A program made the position numbers and the translations under genes. This document shows positions 25,357 through 34,382 of a stretch of 64,000 nt of DNA, in pieces; position 1 is the first letter of the stretch, and each line of letters opens with the position of its first letter. Below the pieces are notes generated by a model. The model did not search any database. It saw nothing but the letters and a program-made list of their open reading frames with translations, and was not told the DNA's origin. This DNA comes from Paenibacillus sp. MMS20-IR301 (lineage in GTDB: Bacteria; Bacillota; Bacilli; Paenibacillales; Paenibacillaceae): positions 310,001 to 374,000 of the forward strand of contig NZ_CP135275.1 of NCBI RefSeq assembly GCF_032302195.1, in the 5' to 3' direction.

Positions 25357-26181
25357 TCAGGTGCTTAAGGAAGGCAGCTTCTGCTTATTAATCAGCCCGA
25401 GAATCTCCTCCCGCAGTCTGTGAAATTCAGGTGTATAGCGGGTATTGCCGGACTCTCCTCCCGTAATGCCGTAGGTGAACGGGGGGGTGAACTCCTGCAG
25501 AATCCGGCCGGGGCTTCGGGACATCACCAGCACTCGGGTTCCAAGCGAGAGGGCTTCATCCACATCGTGGGTAATGAACAGAATTGTACAGCCCGTCTCC
25601 CGCCATATGTTCCGCAGCAGCAGCTGCATGTCTTCGCGGGTCAGGGCATCCAGTGCACCAAACGGCTCATCCATCAGCAGCACACGCGGATTGTTAACGA
25701 GAGCCCGGGCAATGGCTACACGCTGCTTCATGCCTCCGGACAGCTCATAAGGCTTATGTCCGGCATAGTCCAGCAATCCAACCTTGCGCAGGTACTCGTC
25801 AGCGAGTCTCAAACTCTCCGGCTTCGGAATTTTCCGCATTTTCAGTCCGAATCTGACATTCTCCCTGGTGCTCAGCCAGGAGTAGAGCGGGGGCTGCTGA
25901 AATACCACTCCGCGATGCCAATCCGGTCCTTTGATCTCTTCCCCGTCCATTACAGCAGTGCCTCCGGTTGGAGCAATCAAGCCGGCTATAATTTTGAGCA
26001 GTGTACTTTTCCCGCAGCCGGACGGGCCCAGAAGGCATACGAATTCACCTTCATGCAGCTTGATGTCAATATCCTCAAGCACATTTGCAGCGCTGCCCTG
26101 CCCGTAGGCGAGAGATACATTCTCTACAGAGATAATGGCGTCCGGGTTCTCCCGGGAGGTGATCTGTCCGGCTATCGGCAT
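25357..26181 (-). CDS. TauB-like ABC transporter ATPase
   Basis: 274 residues. Walker [11 protein letters not shown]-loop VFQQPPLYSW, signature LSGGMKQR, Walker [14 protein letters not shown], switch His in THDVDEA. The second ATPase of the locus; its neighbours upstream are a binding protein and a permease, so it completes a TauABC-like importer. It lies 19 bases after the binding-protein gene. Confidence 0.88.
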   Translation of the reverse strand: MPIAGQITSRENPDAIISVENVSLAYGQGSAANVLEDIDIKLHEGEFVCLLGPSGCGKSTLLKIIAGLIAPTGGTAVMDGEEIKGPDWHRGVVFQQPPLYSWLSTRENVRFGLKMRKIPKPESLRLADEYLRKVGLLDYAGHKPYELSGGMKQRVAIARALVNNPRVLLMDEPFGALDALTREDMQLLLRNIWRETGCTILFITHDVDEALSLGTRVLVMSRSPGRILQEFTPPFTYGITGGESGNTRYTPEFHRLREEILGLINKQKLPSLST

Positions 26182-26200
26182 ACAGTACAGCCTCCTGTCC

Positions 26201-27232
26201 TTATTTCAGTGCCCGCTCAATATATTCGGAGTTGATCCCCTGTTTGAAGGCCTCAAGGTCCGGCGCCTGTTCGAGTGCCTTCTGCTCCACGAGGAAGTCG
26301 GCGGTCGCCTTCAGAATACTGGCCAAATCCCCTTTGCTGTCACCCGGGCCGAAATATTTGGCCGACAGCTGCTCACCGGCAGGCAGCCAGATGAGATCGC
26401 CTGTTTGTTTCAGCGCTTCCTCTTTGCTGATATTAAGACCTTTAGCAAGCGCTTCGCCGGCTTCATCAGGACTTCTGGTGTACAGGTCGTAGGCCTTTTG
26501 CTGAACCTTGATATACTTGGCGACAATGTCCGGGTACTTACCGGCAAAAGCTTTGCTGACCACTCCGACATCGGCAGTGACTATGCCTTGTTCGGCTAAC
26601 TTGCCGCTGTCAGTCAGTACTGTGCCATCCTTCAGCAGTTCACCCAGCACCGGATTCCATACGTAAGCGGCATCGATATCGCCTCTTTGCCAGGCGGCAA
26701 AAATATCATTCGGCTGCAGATCCAGAATCTGCACATCCGCCAGATTCACACCTGCAAGCTCCAGTGCGTTCAGCAGACTGTAGTGTGCCGTAGAGCTGAA
26801 GGGAACGGCTACCTTCTTGCCGGCCAGTTCCTTGAGGGAGCTCACTCCTGCACTGTTCCTGACGGCAAGTGATTCGGCGGGACCTATGACATCGTGAATC
26901 CAGAACACCTCATAGGCAAGACCGGTTGCAATGCCTACGGATGCCGGCGTGCTGCCCATCAGTCCGATATCAATGCTACTCGAGGCAAAGGCAGTGTTCA
27001 CATCCCGGCCGGAATCGAATTTCTTGAAATTTACCGGTACACCCAGTTCATCCTCATACCATTCCTTGGCCCTGGCGACAACTTCATCATTCGGAATGTC
27101 CTGGTATCCGATGGTGACGGACTCCGGTTTGGCTGCGCCGTCAGCCTCCTTGCTGTTCCCGCATGCGGCAAGCTGAACGCAGAGTGCAAGGGCCACCCCG
27201 CCAGTGAGCAGCAGTCTAAGCTTCTTTTTCAA
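26201..27232 (-). CDS. TauA-like taurine/sulfonate-binding lipoprotein
   Basis: 343 residues from TTG 27232, chosen because GGGGAGG precedes it at the right distance; an ATG at 27268 would start inside the upstream gene. The lipoprotein signal ends VQLAACGN. The mature protein has the taurine-family pattern VTIGYQDIPNDEVVARAKEW, ASSSIDIGLMGSTPA, ELAGKKVAVPFSSTAHYSLL and QRGDIDAAYVWNP. Family members bind taurine or related sulfonates outside the membrane. Together with the adjacent ATPase and permease this makes a complete importer separate from the Ssu-like one. Confidence 0.85.
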   Translation of the reverse strand: MKKKLRLLLTGGVALALCVQLAACGNSKEADGAAKPESVTIGYQDIPNDEVVARAKEWYEDELGVPVNFKKFDSGRDVNTAFASSSIDIGLMGSTPASVGIATGLAYEVFWIHDVIGPAESLAVRNSAGVSSLKELAGKKVAVPFSSTAHYSLLNALELAGVNLADVQILDLQPNDIFAAWQRGDIDAAYVWNPVLGELLKDGTVLTDSGKLAEQGIVTADVGVVSKAFAGKYPDIVAKYIKVQQKAYDLYTRSPDEAGEALAKGLNISKEEALKQTGDLIWLPAGEQLSAKYFGPGDSKGDLASILKATADFLVEQKALEQAPDLEAFKQGINSEYIERALK

Positions 27233-27249
27233 AATGATTCCTCCCCTAT

Positions 27250-28056
27250 CTATTCTTTGCCCTTCCACGGAACCGCTTTGCGTTCAATGGCCCGCAGTCC
27301 GGCGTCAATCCACATTCCGGTAATGCCCATAATGATAATCCCTACGAAAATAATATCGCTCCGCAAAAATTTGCTGGCATCGAGTACCATCCAGCCGATA
27401 CCGGTTACTGCCGCGACCATTTCAGCCGCAACCAGTGTCGTATAGGAGACACCGACGGCTGTTCTGAGGCCGATGAATATATCCGGCAGACAGGCGGGAA
27501 ACACAACATGGAAGAAGATCTGCCGGCTGTCAGCCCCAAGGGTATAAGCGCCGTCAATATAATCCTGCTTCAGCTTACGCACGCCCGACTCGCAGGCAAT
27601 AAATACAGGGGCAAAGCCGGCCAGATACAGCAGGGCAATCTTGGAGGAATCCTCAATGCCCATCCACAGCACGAGCAGGGTATAATAGGCGAGCGGCGGA
27701 AGCGGACGGTAAAATTCAACAAGCGGATACATGATGGCGCGGACTTTAGAGTTATAACCGCTTAGCAGCCCGAGGGGGATAGCGGTCAGGATGACCAGCA
27801 CGAAGGAGCTTAACAGCCGCATCATGCTGTCTCTAAGATGTGTCAGCAGGCTATTATCCTTGTACCCTTCCTGCAGAATATGAATGAAGCTTGTAAATAC
27901 TCTGTTAGGAGAAGGGACGAGAATTTCAGGCACGAGCTTAAGCTCTGTGAGAGCGAACCATAACAGAAGCAGAATAAGAATAGTACTTATGGTTAACAGC
28001 CGCTCAGCCTTTACTAGTCTGCGGGCCCAGCGGCGTAAATTTGCAAGCTTCTCCAC
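27250..28056 (-). CDS. TauC-like ABC permease
   Basis: 268 residues, six membrane segments, EAA-type loop IDGAYTLGADSRQIFFHVVFPACLPDIFIG. It belongs to the same family as the two SsuC-like permeases downstream but is clearly more distant from them than they are from each other. Ends 17 bases before the TTG start of the binding-protein gene. Presumed membrane channel of the taurine importer. Confidence 0.86.
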   Translation of the reverse strand: MEKLANLRRWARRLVKAERLLTISTILILLLLWFALTELKLVPEILVPSPNRVFTSFIHILQEGYKDNSLLTHLRDSMMRLLSSFVLVILTAIPLGLLSGYNSKVRAIMYPLVEFYRPLPPLAYYTLLVLWMGIEDSSKIALLYLAGFAPVFIACESGVRKLKQDYIDGAYTLGADSRQIFFHVVFPACLPDIFIGLRTAVGVSYTTLVAAEMVAAVTGIGWMVLDASKFLRSDIIFVGIIIMGITGMWIDAGLRAIERKAVPWKGKE

Positions 28057-28073
28057 CGGATGACTCCTTTCCC

Positions 28074-28098
28074 GGGCAGTATGGAAGCATGACTGCCC
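28074..28098 (-). other. Intercistronic hairpin
   Basis: GGGCAGT and ACTGCCC pair, extended by ATG/CAT with one bulge and a GAAG loop, between the aminotransferase and permease genes. It could adjust the relative amount of the two parts of the transcript. No T tract follows on the transcribed strand. Confidence 0.4.
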
Positions 28099-28110
28099 CC
28101 TTAATGAGAG

Positions 28111-29496
28111 CTACAGTTGTCTGCGGAGAGCCTTCCCCAGCGCCCCGGTGATTCTGTCGATTCCGTATTTATCAATGATAAGCGGAGGCGCCATGTACAG
28201 CACGTTGTTATAGCCCGGCACACTGCGCGTCATCCTGCCGATAATTACGCCTTCTTCCCGGGCAGCGGCAACAACTTGCGCGAGCCGGTTCTCAGGCAGC
28301 GGCACCTTGGAGCGTTTATCCTCCACCAGTTCAACGCCAGCCAGTAAACCCTGCCCGCGGATGTTGCCGACAATAGGCAGCACCTCAAGCTCCCTCAGGC
28401 ACTCCAGCAGATAAGCACCCATGACAGCACTATTCTCCGCGAGGCGCTCCTCTTCAATAATCCGGATGTTCTCCAGTGCCGCCACCGAGCTGCCCGCGCA
28501 GCCGCCGAAGGTACTGATGTCGCGGAAGAAGCCGTCCGGCTCCTCCGGTCCGGCCAGGAACTGGCTGAAGATTTCTTTCCGTGCAAGCGTGGCCGAGATC
28601 GGCATATAGCCGCTTGCCAGACCTTTGGCCAAGGTGATGATATCGGGCTCTACATCGTAATGCTGGTGCCCGAACAACGCCCCAGTTCTGCCGAAGCCGG
28701 TAACAACCTCATCCAGAATCAGCAGGACACCGTAACGTCTGCAGATTTCCTGCAGCACCGGGTAATACTCCGGAACCGGAGGGATGATCCCGCCGCCGGC
28801 GGTTACCGGCTCCAGAATGACTGCGGCCACCGAATCCTCGCCTTCCTGCTGTATCACCTGTTCAAGGGCGCGTGCACAGTCGATATTGCAGCCGGGATAG
28901 CTTTTGCCGAAGGGACAGCGGTAACACAGGGCATGGGGAATCTCGGCGAAGCCTTCCGGCAGCGGACCGAAATCCGCCTTCCGTTCCTGCTGCCCGCTGC
29001 TGGCCAGCGCAGCCAGGGTGGTGCCGTGATAATCGCGGTTCCGGTATATAATCTTGTATTTCTTCTTACCGGGTGACTTCACGGCGAAGTATTGCCGCAC
29101 CATCTTGAACGCTTTCTCATTCGCTTCGGAGCCGCTGTTCGAGAGATAGACCTTAGGCAGCGAAGGCAGCAGGGAGGCAAGCTTCGCGGCCAGCATAATG
29201 TAAGGCGGGGTGGCCATAGAACCGGCATAATAGGGTAATGTCTTAAGTTGCCTGCTCACGGCATCCGCAATGCTCTCTCTGCCGTGTCCCACATTGACAA
29301 CCCATACGCCTCCGGACAAGCCGTCCACGAACTCCCTTCCCTGTATATCCTTCAGCATGTAGCCTTTACCTTCAGCCATAATCGGCGGCTCCTGTGTTTC
29401 ATAGAGCCTGTGATTGGTGAGATGCAGCCACAGATGCTCGCGGTGAAGCTCTGCCAGTTCAGCTGCTTGAGGTACACCGGTCAATGTCTGTTTCAT
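28111..29496 (-). CDS. Class III aminotransferase, probable taurine:pyruvate type
   Basis: 461 residues, fold type I omega-aminotransferase. Visible are YLSNSGSEANEKA (PLP phosphate), YHGTTLAALA, LILDEVVTGFGRTG (Asp at the pyridine nitrogen) and DIITLAKGLASGYMPISA with the PLP Lys. The N-terminus EHLWLHLTNHRLYE and the SGGVWVVNVGHGRE segment are like taurine-pyruvate aminotransferases, which convert taurine to sulfoacetaldehyde. A Cys-rich insertion (CYRCPFGKSYPGCNIDC) is present, as in several members of this branch. First gene of the minus-strand run, divergent from gntR, directly upstream of the TauABC-like importer, so taurine is the best substrate guess. Confidence 0.8.
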   Translation of the reverse strand: MKQTLTGVPQAAELAELHREHLWLHLTNHRLYETQEPPIMAEGKGYMLKDIQGREFVDGLSGGVWVVNVGHGRESIADAVSRQLKTLPYYAGSMATPPYIMLAAKLASLLPSLPKVYLSNSGSEANEKAFKMVRQYFAVKSPGKKKYKIIYRNRDYHGTTLAALASSGQQERKADFGPLPEGFAEIPHALCYRCPFGKSYPGCNIDCARALEQVIQQEGEDSVAAVILEPVTAGGGIIPPVPEYYPVLQEICRRYGVLLILDEVVTGFGRTGALFGHQHYDVEPDIITLAKGLASGYMPISATLARKEIFSQFLAGPEEPDGFFRDISTFGGCAGSSVAALENIRIIEEERLAENSAVMGAYLLECLRELEVLPIVGNIRGQGLLAGVELVEDKRSKVPLPENRLAQVVAAAREEGVIIGRMTRSVPGYNNVLYMAPPLIIDKYGIDRITGALGKALRRQL

Positions 29497-29522
29497 TCCT
29501 TGGCCTCCAAATAAACATAATA

Positions 29523-29566
29523 AAGGCTAAGTTACGTCTCCCCGGAAAGGAGCGCAGCTTAGCCTT
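29523..29566 (-). promoter_or_regulatory. Structured leader between promoter and aminotransferase gene
   Basis: In the minus-strand transcript AAGGCTAAG pairs perfectly with CTTAGCCTT, enclosing a smaller CTCC/GGAG stem, followed by an A then TTATGTTTATTT and the GGAGG of the aminotransferase gene. The shape is that of an attenuator or a 5' stabilising hairpin. No known riboswitch core was recognised. Confidence 0.45.
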
Positions 29567-29624
29567 CAGTGGTCTGATCAGCTGTATAAGATTGGTTGAT
29601 ACATAAATTACCACACCGAAATTC

Positions 29625-29652
29625 AACCTGTCAACAGGTTGTACGGACAACC
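29625..29652. promoter_or_regulatory. Overlapping palindromes, probable GntR operator over two divergent promoters
   Basis: Two palindromes overlap by four bases: AACCTG-TCAA-CAGGTT (29625-29640) and GGTTGT-ACGG-ACAACC (29637-29652). On the plus strand TTGTAC (29639-29644) is 17 bases from TATAAT (29662-29667), a good promoter for gntR. On the minus strand TTGACA (29634-29629) serves the aminotransferase operon. A regulator bound here would cover both -35 boxes at once. Confidence 0.68.
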
Positions 29653-29712
29653 AGACAATGCTATAATATATAATCGCATATGTTTACTTGGAATTATTAT
29701 AGGACAGAGAGG

Positions 29713-30450
29713 ATGATAGGTGTAGTGCTCGACAGAAATAATTCAATTCCTTTGCATTTACAAGTAAGGAATTTACTCCGGAACGATATATTTAAAGGCA
29801 ACTACACTGAGAAAATCCCGGCTGAGCATGTACTGATGGATAAATATTCTGTAAGCCGGGCAACGGTCCGCCGGGCGATCCGCACCCTGATTGATGACGG
29901 CATGCTTGAGTCCCGGCAGGGCCTTGGTACATTCGTAGCTGTACGGCCGATTGAAGAATGGCTGGGCAATCTGAGCACATTCTATGACATTATCGGCGAG
30001 CGCGGACTGACCCCCGATATCCGGGTGCTGAAGCAGGGAATTGTGGAAGCGCCGCAGGATGCAGCGGCAATCTTCGGGGTCCCGCAGCTGTACGAGACCA
30101 TCCGGCTGCGCCTGGCGAATGATACACCGGTTGTGCTGGAGACACAATATTATCCTCCTGAGATCGGGGAGAAGCTGGCCTTGCTGGATCTAAGCAATGT
30201 GTCCACCTACGATGTGCTGGAAACGGAGCTGGGTCTTAATCTGTGGGAAGCACAGCAGACGATAGCCGCTATTATTCCGGCTGCGGAAGAGAAGAAGCTG
30301 CTGGGCATGACTGCCGAACCAAGCTGCGCGCTGCTGTCCAAACGGCTGGTGCTGGATCATGACGGGAATCCGCTGGAATATGAGAAAAGCATTTACCGTG
30401 CAGATAATTATGCTTTCCGGATTAATCTGACCCGCAGAAGAAAGCTGTAA
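29713..30450 (+). CDS. GntR family regulator with UTRA domain
   Basis: About 245 residues. The GntR winged helix is clear (SIPLHLQVRNLLRNDI, then VSRATVRRAIRTLIDDGMLE and the wing RQGLGTFV), followed by an HutC-type UTRA ligand domain (TIRLRLANDTPVVLETQYYP, YEKSIYRADNYAFRI). The start is uncertain: ATG 29680, ATG 29713 and GTG 29725 share the frame; promoter position favours one of the later two. Lies between the sulfonate importer run and the glycyl radical enzyme and is the obvious regulator of both. The effector would be a sulfonate or a breakdown product. Confidence 0.87.
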   Translation: MIGVVLDRNNSIPLHLQVRNLLRNDIFKGNYTEKIPAEHVLMDKYSVSRATVRRAIRTLIDDGMLESRQGLGTFVAVRPIEEWLGNLSTFYDIIGERGLTPDIRVLKQGIVEAPQDAAAIFGVPQLYETIRLRLANDTPVVLETQYYPPEIGEKLALLDLSNVSTYDVLETELGLNLWEAQQTIAAIIPAAEEKKLLGMTAEPSCALLSKRLVLDHDGNPLEYEKSIYRADNYAFRINLTRRRKL

Positions 30451-30531
30451 TTGTGAACCTTCCCGGACGTTTTAATTAATTTTATTGACAAAATAAACTT
30501 AGCCGCTTTACGATGGATCACATAATTTAAC

Positions 30532-30557
30532 AAATCCTACTGGTTTAGTTAGGATTT
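30532..30557 (+). promoter_or_regulatory. Palindrome before the glycyl radical enzyme gene
   Basis: AAATCCTA and TAGGATTT form a perfect inverted repeat with a ten-base spacer, immediately before the GGGGGAG ribosome binding site. A TTGACA box lies at 30485-30490. It may be an operator or a leader hairpin; the sequence differs from the palindromes upstream of gntR. Confidence 0.45.
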
Positions 30558-30573
30558 AGTTGGGGGAGATCTT

Positions 30574-33051
30574 ATGACGGTTCAACCGGTATTGTCGGCG
30601 CAGGAACAAAGACTTCTTCTCGCGCCCGGAGAGCGGACCCTTCCCGGGCATGAGCGGGCGGTCCGGATTCTCCATTCGTTTCAGAACCAGCGTCCCAAAA
30701 TTGATGTGGAGCGGGCCCGCCTGTTTACCGAATCCTTCAGGCAGACCGAAGGGGAAGCCCTGATTCTGAGATGGTCCAAGGCACTCCTCCATATTGCAGA
30801 GCATATCACCGTCTATATAGACGACGAACAGCTGATTGCGGGACGGGGCGGGCGCACAGGGCGGTACGGCATCCTCTATCCGGAGCTCGATGGTGACTAT
30901 CTGGATACTGTAATCAGAGAGCTGCCCGGCCGCGGCCAGTCTCCGTTTGATCTGACTGCTGAAGATGCTGATATTATTGTGAACGAGATTTCACCGTACT
31001 GGAAAGGCCGGACCTTTCATGAGGCGCTTGCGGCCGCACTGCCCGCCGATACGCTGAAGGTGACCTATGATCCGGAAGACCCGCTGAAATCCAGATTCAT
31101 CGTCAACGAAACGGCATCCTTCCGGTCATCCATCCAGTGGGTGCATGATTATGAGAAGGTGCTGCGCATTGGCTATAAGGGGATCAAGGAGGAGGCGCTG
31201 CGGGAGATCGGGCAGCTCGACCCGTACAGTCCGGTTGACAACATGGAGAAGCTGCCCTTCCTGCAGGCTATAGTGAATGTATCGGACGCCATCGTACTGT
31301 GGGCGAACCGGCATTCTGCGCTTGCTGCCAGTCTGGCGCTAAGCGAAGCTGATCCTGCGCGCCAGGCCGAGCTGCGGAGAATTGCTGCTATCTGCTCGCA
31401 TGTGCCGGAGCATCCGCCCCGCAGCTTCCATGAAGCGGTACAGTCGCAATGGTTCGTCCAGATGTTCTCCAGGCTGGAACAGAAGACAGGGACGGTCATT
31501 TCGAATGGAAGGATGGACCAGTATCTGTATCCGTTCTACCGGAAGGATTCTGAGCTGGGACGGATTAACGATGAACAGGTTATCGAACTGCTGGAATGTG
31601 TATGGAATGCGATGGCCCAGTTCCTCGATCTTTACATCTCGCCGACGGGCGGTGCCTTTAACGAAGGGTATGCGCACTGGGAAGCGGTAACGGTCGGCGG
31701 ACAGACGCCGGGCGGGCTGGATGCGACCAATGAGCTCACTTATCTGATGCTTCAGTCCAAACGGGAATTTCCTTTGAACTATCCCGATCTGGCAGCCCGG
31801 ATCCATACAAGGGCACCGGAACGCTACTTGTATGAGGTGGCGGAGACAATCAAGGAAGGCTCGGGTTTCCCCAAGCTGATCAATGACGAAGAGGTAGTGC
31901 CGCTGCTGCTGGCCAAGGGGGCGACCTTCGAGGAAGCCTATGATTATGCGGTATCAGGCTGTGCAGAATGCCGGATGCCCAACCGGGACACGTATACGAG
32001 TCCGTGCGCTTACATCAATTTTGCCGCTGCCGTTGAGATGACGCTGCGCAACGGGCAAATGCTGCGTTATCCCGGCGAGACGCTCGGGCTTGAGACGGGT
32101 GAAGCGGCCAGCTTCCTTTCGTGGGAACAGTTCTTTGCTGCCTATAAAGCCCAGCAGAAGTATTTCCTGAAGCATGCGTTCATCCAGCAGCACGCGATTA
32201 TCCGGCTGCGCAGCAGTCATTTTGCCGCTCCGTTAAGCTCCTCCATGCATAAGCTGTGCCTCCAGAATTATAAGGATATCCATGAACCGCATATCGAGGG
32301 CGGAATTGACCTTGGCTATTTCGAATTTATCGGCTACGGTACGGTAATCGATTCTCTGGCTGCCATTAAAAAAGTAGTCTTCGAGGATAAAAGGATTTCG
32401 ATGACCCGGCTCATAGAGGCGCTGGACCATGATTTTGAAGGTTATGAGGCGGTCCGGCAGGTGCTGGCCCATGCGCCAAGTTACGGTAACAACGATGATT
32501 ATGCGGATTCGATTGCTAAGGAGCTGGATGAAGAAGCCCTGAAATTCACCCGCGCGTACTCGAAGGAGCTTGGAGTGAACCTGGATCTCCGGTACGTTCC
32601 GTTTACGTCCCATGTTCCGTTCGGCAAGGTTGTCTCAGCTACCCCTAACGGCCGCAAAGCCTACTCTCCGCTTGCAGACGGCTCCTCCGCCTCGCACGGC
32701 GCAGACATTAACGGACCAACGGCTGTCCTGCTCTCCAACTACTACTCCAAGAACTACAACTACCGGGAAAGAGCCGCGAGACTGCTCAATATTAAACTTA
32801 CGCCTTCTGTTATTGAAGGAGAAGAGGGAAGCTTTAAGCTCGTCTCTTTCATCCGGACCTGGAGCGATTTGCGCCTCTGGCATCTGCAGTTCAACATTAT
32901 TAACAGGCAGACGCTGCTGGACGCGCAGCGCGACCCGGAGCAATACCGTAATCTGCTGGTGCGGATCGCCGGCTACAGCGCTTATTTCACAGATCTCTCA
33001 GAGGATCTGCAGAATGATCTGATCCGGAGAACCGGGCATACGGCAATCTGA
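30574..33051 (+). CDS. Glycyl radical enzyme, probable sulfonate (isethionate-type) sulfite-lyase
   Basis: 825 residues, full length for a glycyl radical enzyme of the eliminase branch. The active site has Cys463 and Glu465 (SGCAEC), the Cys-x-Glu pair found in dehydratases, choline lyase and sulfite-lyases but not in pyruvate formate-lyase. The C-terminal loop RIAGYSAYF carries the radical Gly800. [16 protein letters not shown] is the usual family segment. Its activase gene overlaps its stop. Substrate is inferred from the neighbours: with a taurine-type aminotransferase, importers and a dehydrogenase around it, isethionate cleavage to acetaldehyde and sulfite fits best; dihydroxypropanesulfonate or a non-sulfonate substrate remains possible. 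The enzyme would be destroyed by O2 when activated, in contrast to the O2-requiring SsuD nearby. Confidence 0.78.
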   Translation: MTVQPVLSAQEQRLLLAPGERTLPGHERAVRILHSFQNQRPKIDVERARLFTESFRQTEGEALILRWSKALLHIAEHITVYIDDEQLIAGRGGRTGRYGILYPELDGDYLDTVIRELPGRGQSPFDLTAEDADIIVNEISPYWKGRTFHEALAAALPADTLKVTYDPEDPLKSRFIVNETASFRSSIQWVHDYEKVLRIGYKGIKEEALREIGQLDPYSPVDNMEKLPFLQAIVNVSDAIVLWANRHSALAASLALSEADPARQAELRRIAAICSHVPEHPPRSFHEAVQSQWFVQMFSRLEQKTGTVISNGRMDQYLYPFYRKDSELGRINDEQVIELLECVWNAMAQFLDLYISPTGGAFNEGYAHWEAVTVGGQTPGGLDATNELTYLMLQSKREFPLNYPDLAARIHTRAPERYLYEVAETIKEGSGFPKLINDEEVVPLLLAKGATFEEAYDYAVSGCAECRMPNRDTYTSPCAYINFAAAVEMTLRNGQMLRYPGETLGLETGEAASFLSWEQFFAAYKAQQKYFLKHAFIQQHAIIRLRSSHFAAPLSSSMHKLCLQNYKDIHEPHIEGGIDLGYFEFIGYGTVIDSLAAIKKVVFEDKRISMTRLIEALDHDFEGYEAVRQVLAHAPSYGNNDDYADSIAKELDEEALKFTRAYSKELGVNLDLRYVPFTSHVPFGKVVSATPNGRKAYSPLADGSSASHGADINGPTAVLLSNYYSKNYNYRERAARLLNIKLTPSVIEGEEGSFKLVSFIRTWSDLRLWHLQFNIINRQTLLDAQRDPEQYRNLLVRIAGYSAYFTDLSEDLQNDLIRRTGHTAI

Positions 33052-34016
33052 TGCGAGAACCAAGGAGCAGCCGGGGCAGGAATGGGCAGGAATGGAGAAT
33101 GGGAATGGTGCATCAGCCGGTTCAAGGCAATATCTTCAATATTCAAAGATATTCAGTGCATGACGGTCCGGGCATCCGTACCGTAGTGTTCATGAAGGGA
33201 TGTCCGCTGCGCTGCAAGTGGTGCAGCAATCCGGAATCATGGCTGTCTGCCCGGGAAATGTATTATGATGCAGGCAAATGTATCGGTGCTGCAGCCTGCG
33301 GCTTCTGTCTTGCGGCCTGTGGACACGGCGCTATCTCAGTGAATCGGGACAGCGGGAAGGTGGAGATGAACCGCGGAAGCTGTGCCGAAGGCTGTCTGGA
33401 TTGCGCGGCCGCCTGTCCGGCCCAAGCCATTGATGTGTACGGACGTCTGATGACGGTGGACGAGGTGCTGAAGATTGCCGAACAGGACAGTATGTTCTAT
33501 GCAAGATCCGGCGGCGGCCTGACGCTCAGCGGAGGGGAGGCTACTGCCCAGATCGGATTCGCTGAAGCTCTGCTGGCCGGAGCGAAGCGGCGGCGGATCC
33601 ACACCGCAATGGAAACCTGCGGCCACACTCCCTGGAGCCATTTCAGCAGGCTGCTGCCCGGCCTGGATATGATCCATTATGATTTGAAGTCACTTAACGA
33701 GCAGGCTCACCGTAAGTTTACCGGGGTAGCTCCGCATTTGATCAAAGACAATCTGGAACGCCTGAGCCGTTCGTTCGAGCCCGGCCGGATCGTAGTCCGC
33801 ACCCCGGTCATTCCCGGGTTCAACGACACGGCCGGAGACATTGCGGAGATTGCCGGATTCGTCGCCAGCCTGGGCATCCGCCACGAGCTGCTGAAATACC
33901 ACCGGTACGGCTCGGTGAAATATGGTTTGCTGGGCAGGGTCTACGAGCTTGGGCAAGCGGATCTATCAGCTGAGCGGTTCGCAGAACTCGCCGGGGTTGC
34001 GGCCCGGTATTCCTGA
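33051..34016 (+). CDS. Glycyl radical enzyme activating protein, radical SAM
   Basis: Up to 321 residues. Radical SAM cluster motif CPLRCKWC (Cys51, Cys55, Cys58) after the family start RYSVHDGPGIRTVVFMKG. Two ferredoxin-type Cys clusters follow (CIGAAACGFCLAAC and CAEGCLDCAAAC), the arrangement of activases for GRE eliminases, unlike the short PFL activase. It generates the glycyl radical on the enzyme encoded just upstream. ATG 33051 overlaps the upstream stop by one base; ATG 33105 with GGAGA before it gives a family-like N-terminus and may be the true start. A terminator follows at 34051. Confidence 0.88.
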   Translation: MREPRSSRGRNGQEWRMGMVHQPVQGNIFNIQRYSVHDGPGIRTVVFMKGCPLRCKWCSNPESWLSAREMYYDAGKCIGAAACGFCLAACGHGAISVNRDSGKVEMNRGSCAEGCLDCAAACPAQAIDVYGRLMTVDEVLKIAEQDSMFYARSGGGLTLSGGEATAQIGFAEALLAGAKRRRIHTAMETCGHTPWSHFSRLLPGLDMIHYDLKSLNEQAHRKFTGVAPHLIKDNLERLSRSFEPGRIVVRTPVIPGFNDTAGDIAEIAGFVASLGIRHELLKYHRYGSVKYGLLGRVYELGQADLSAERFAELAGVAARYS

Positions 34017-34050
34017 TAAGCGTCAGGTGAGCATAATCACTTACCACTGA

Positions 34051-34098
34051 AGGGCTGTTTCCAAGAGCCGGTTCAAGGCTTGCGGGACAGCCTTTTTT
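34051..34098 (+). terminator. Rho-independent terminator after the activase gene
   Basis: GGGCTGT-TTCC and GGGACAGCC pair with one mismatch and are followed by TTTTTT, 35 bases past the stop. It marks the end of the glycyl radical enzyme operon and separates it from the dehydrogenase gene. Confidence 0.75.
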
Positions 34099-34229
34099 GG
34101 CGCGGGAAACGTTTTTTATTGTATAGGCATTTATGCAAAGTGAGAAAGTGCGGATAAGGGTGAAAAAGCGACTAAGCAGCTTGGAACGACACTCACGGGT
34201 GTCAGGATACCTCGGCAGCAGAACAATAG

Positions 34230-34382
34230 ATGGATAATGTACACTTGTTAAAAGAACGAAGGCCTCAGGTAGTGCAGGAAATCAGCCATTATGCTATAAA
34301 TTACGGCCATCCGTATATATCTGGTTTTGAATACATGGCCTACAATGAAGTAGACAAATATGATAAGGAGGCGCTGCGATGA
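34230..34382 (+). CDS. Small open frame of 50 codons before the dehydrogenase
   Basis: ATG 34230 follows a stop codon directly and the frame ends inside the start of the next gene (CGATGA overlap). The peptide, with HYAINYGHPYISGFEYMAYN, looks protein-like with balanced composition, but I see no ribosome binding site and no family. It may be the surviving end of a deleted gene or a small coupled protein. The rest of the 34099-34229 interval shows no gene. Confidence 0.3.
   Translation: MDNVHLLKERRPQVVQEISHYAINYGHPYISGFEYMAYNEVDKYDKEALR

Noticed and set aside
29523-29652. SAM or other known sulfur riboswitch before the sulfonate operon
   Set aside because: The hairpin is too short and lacks the conserved S-box core; only a simple nested stem is visible.
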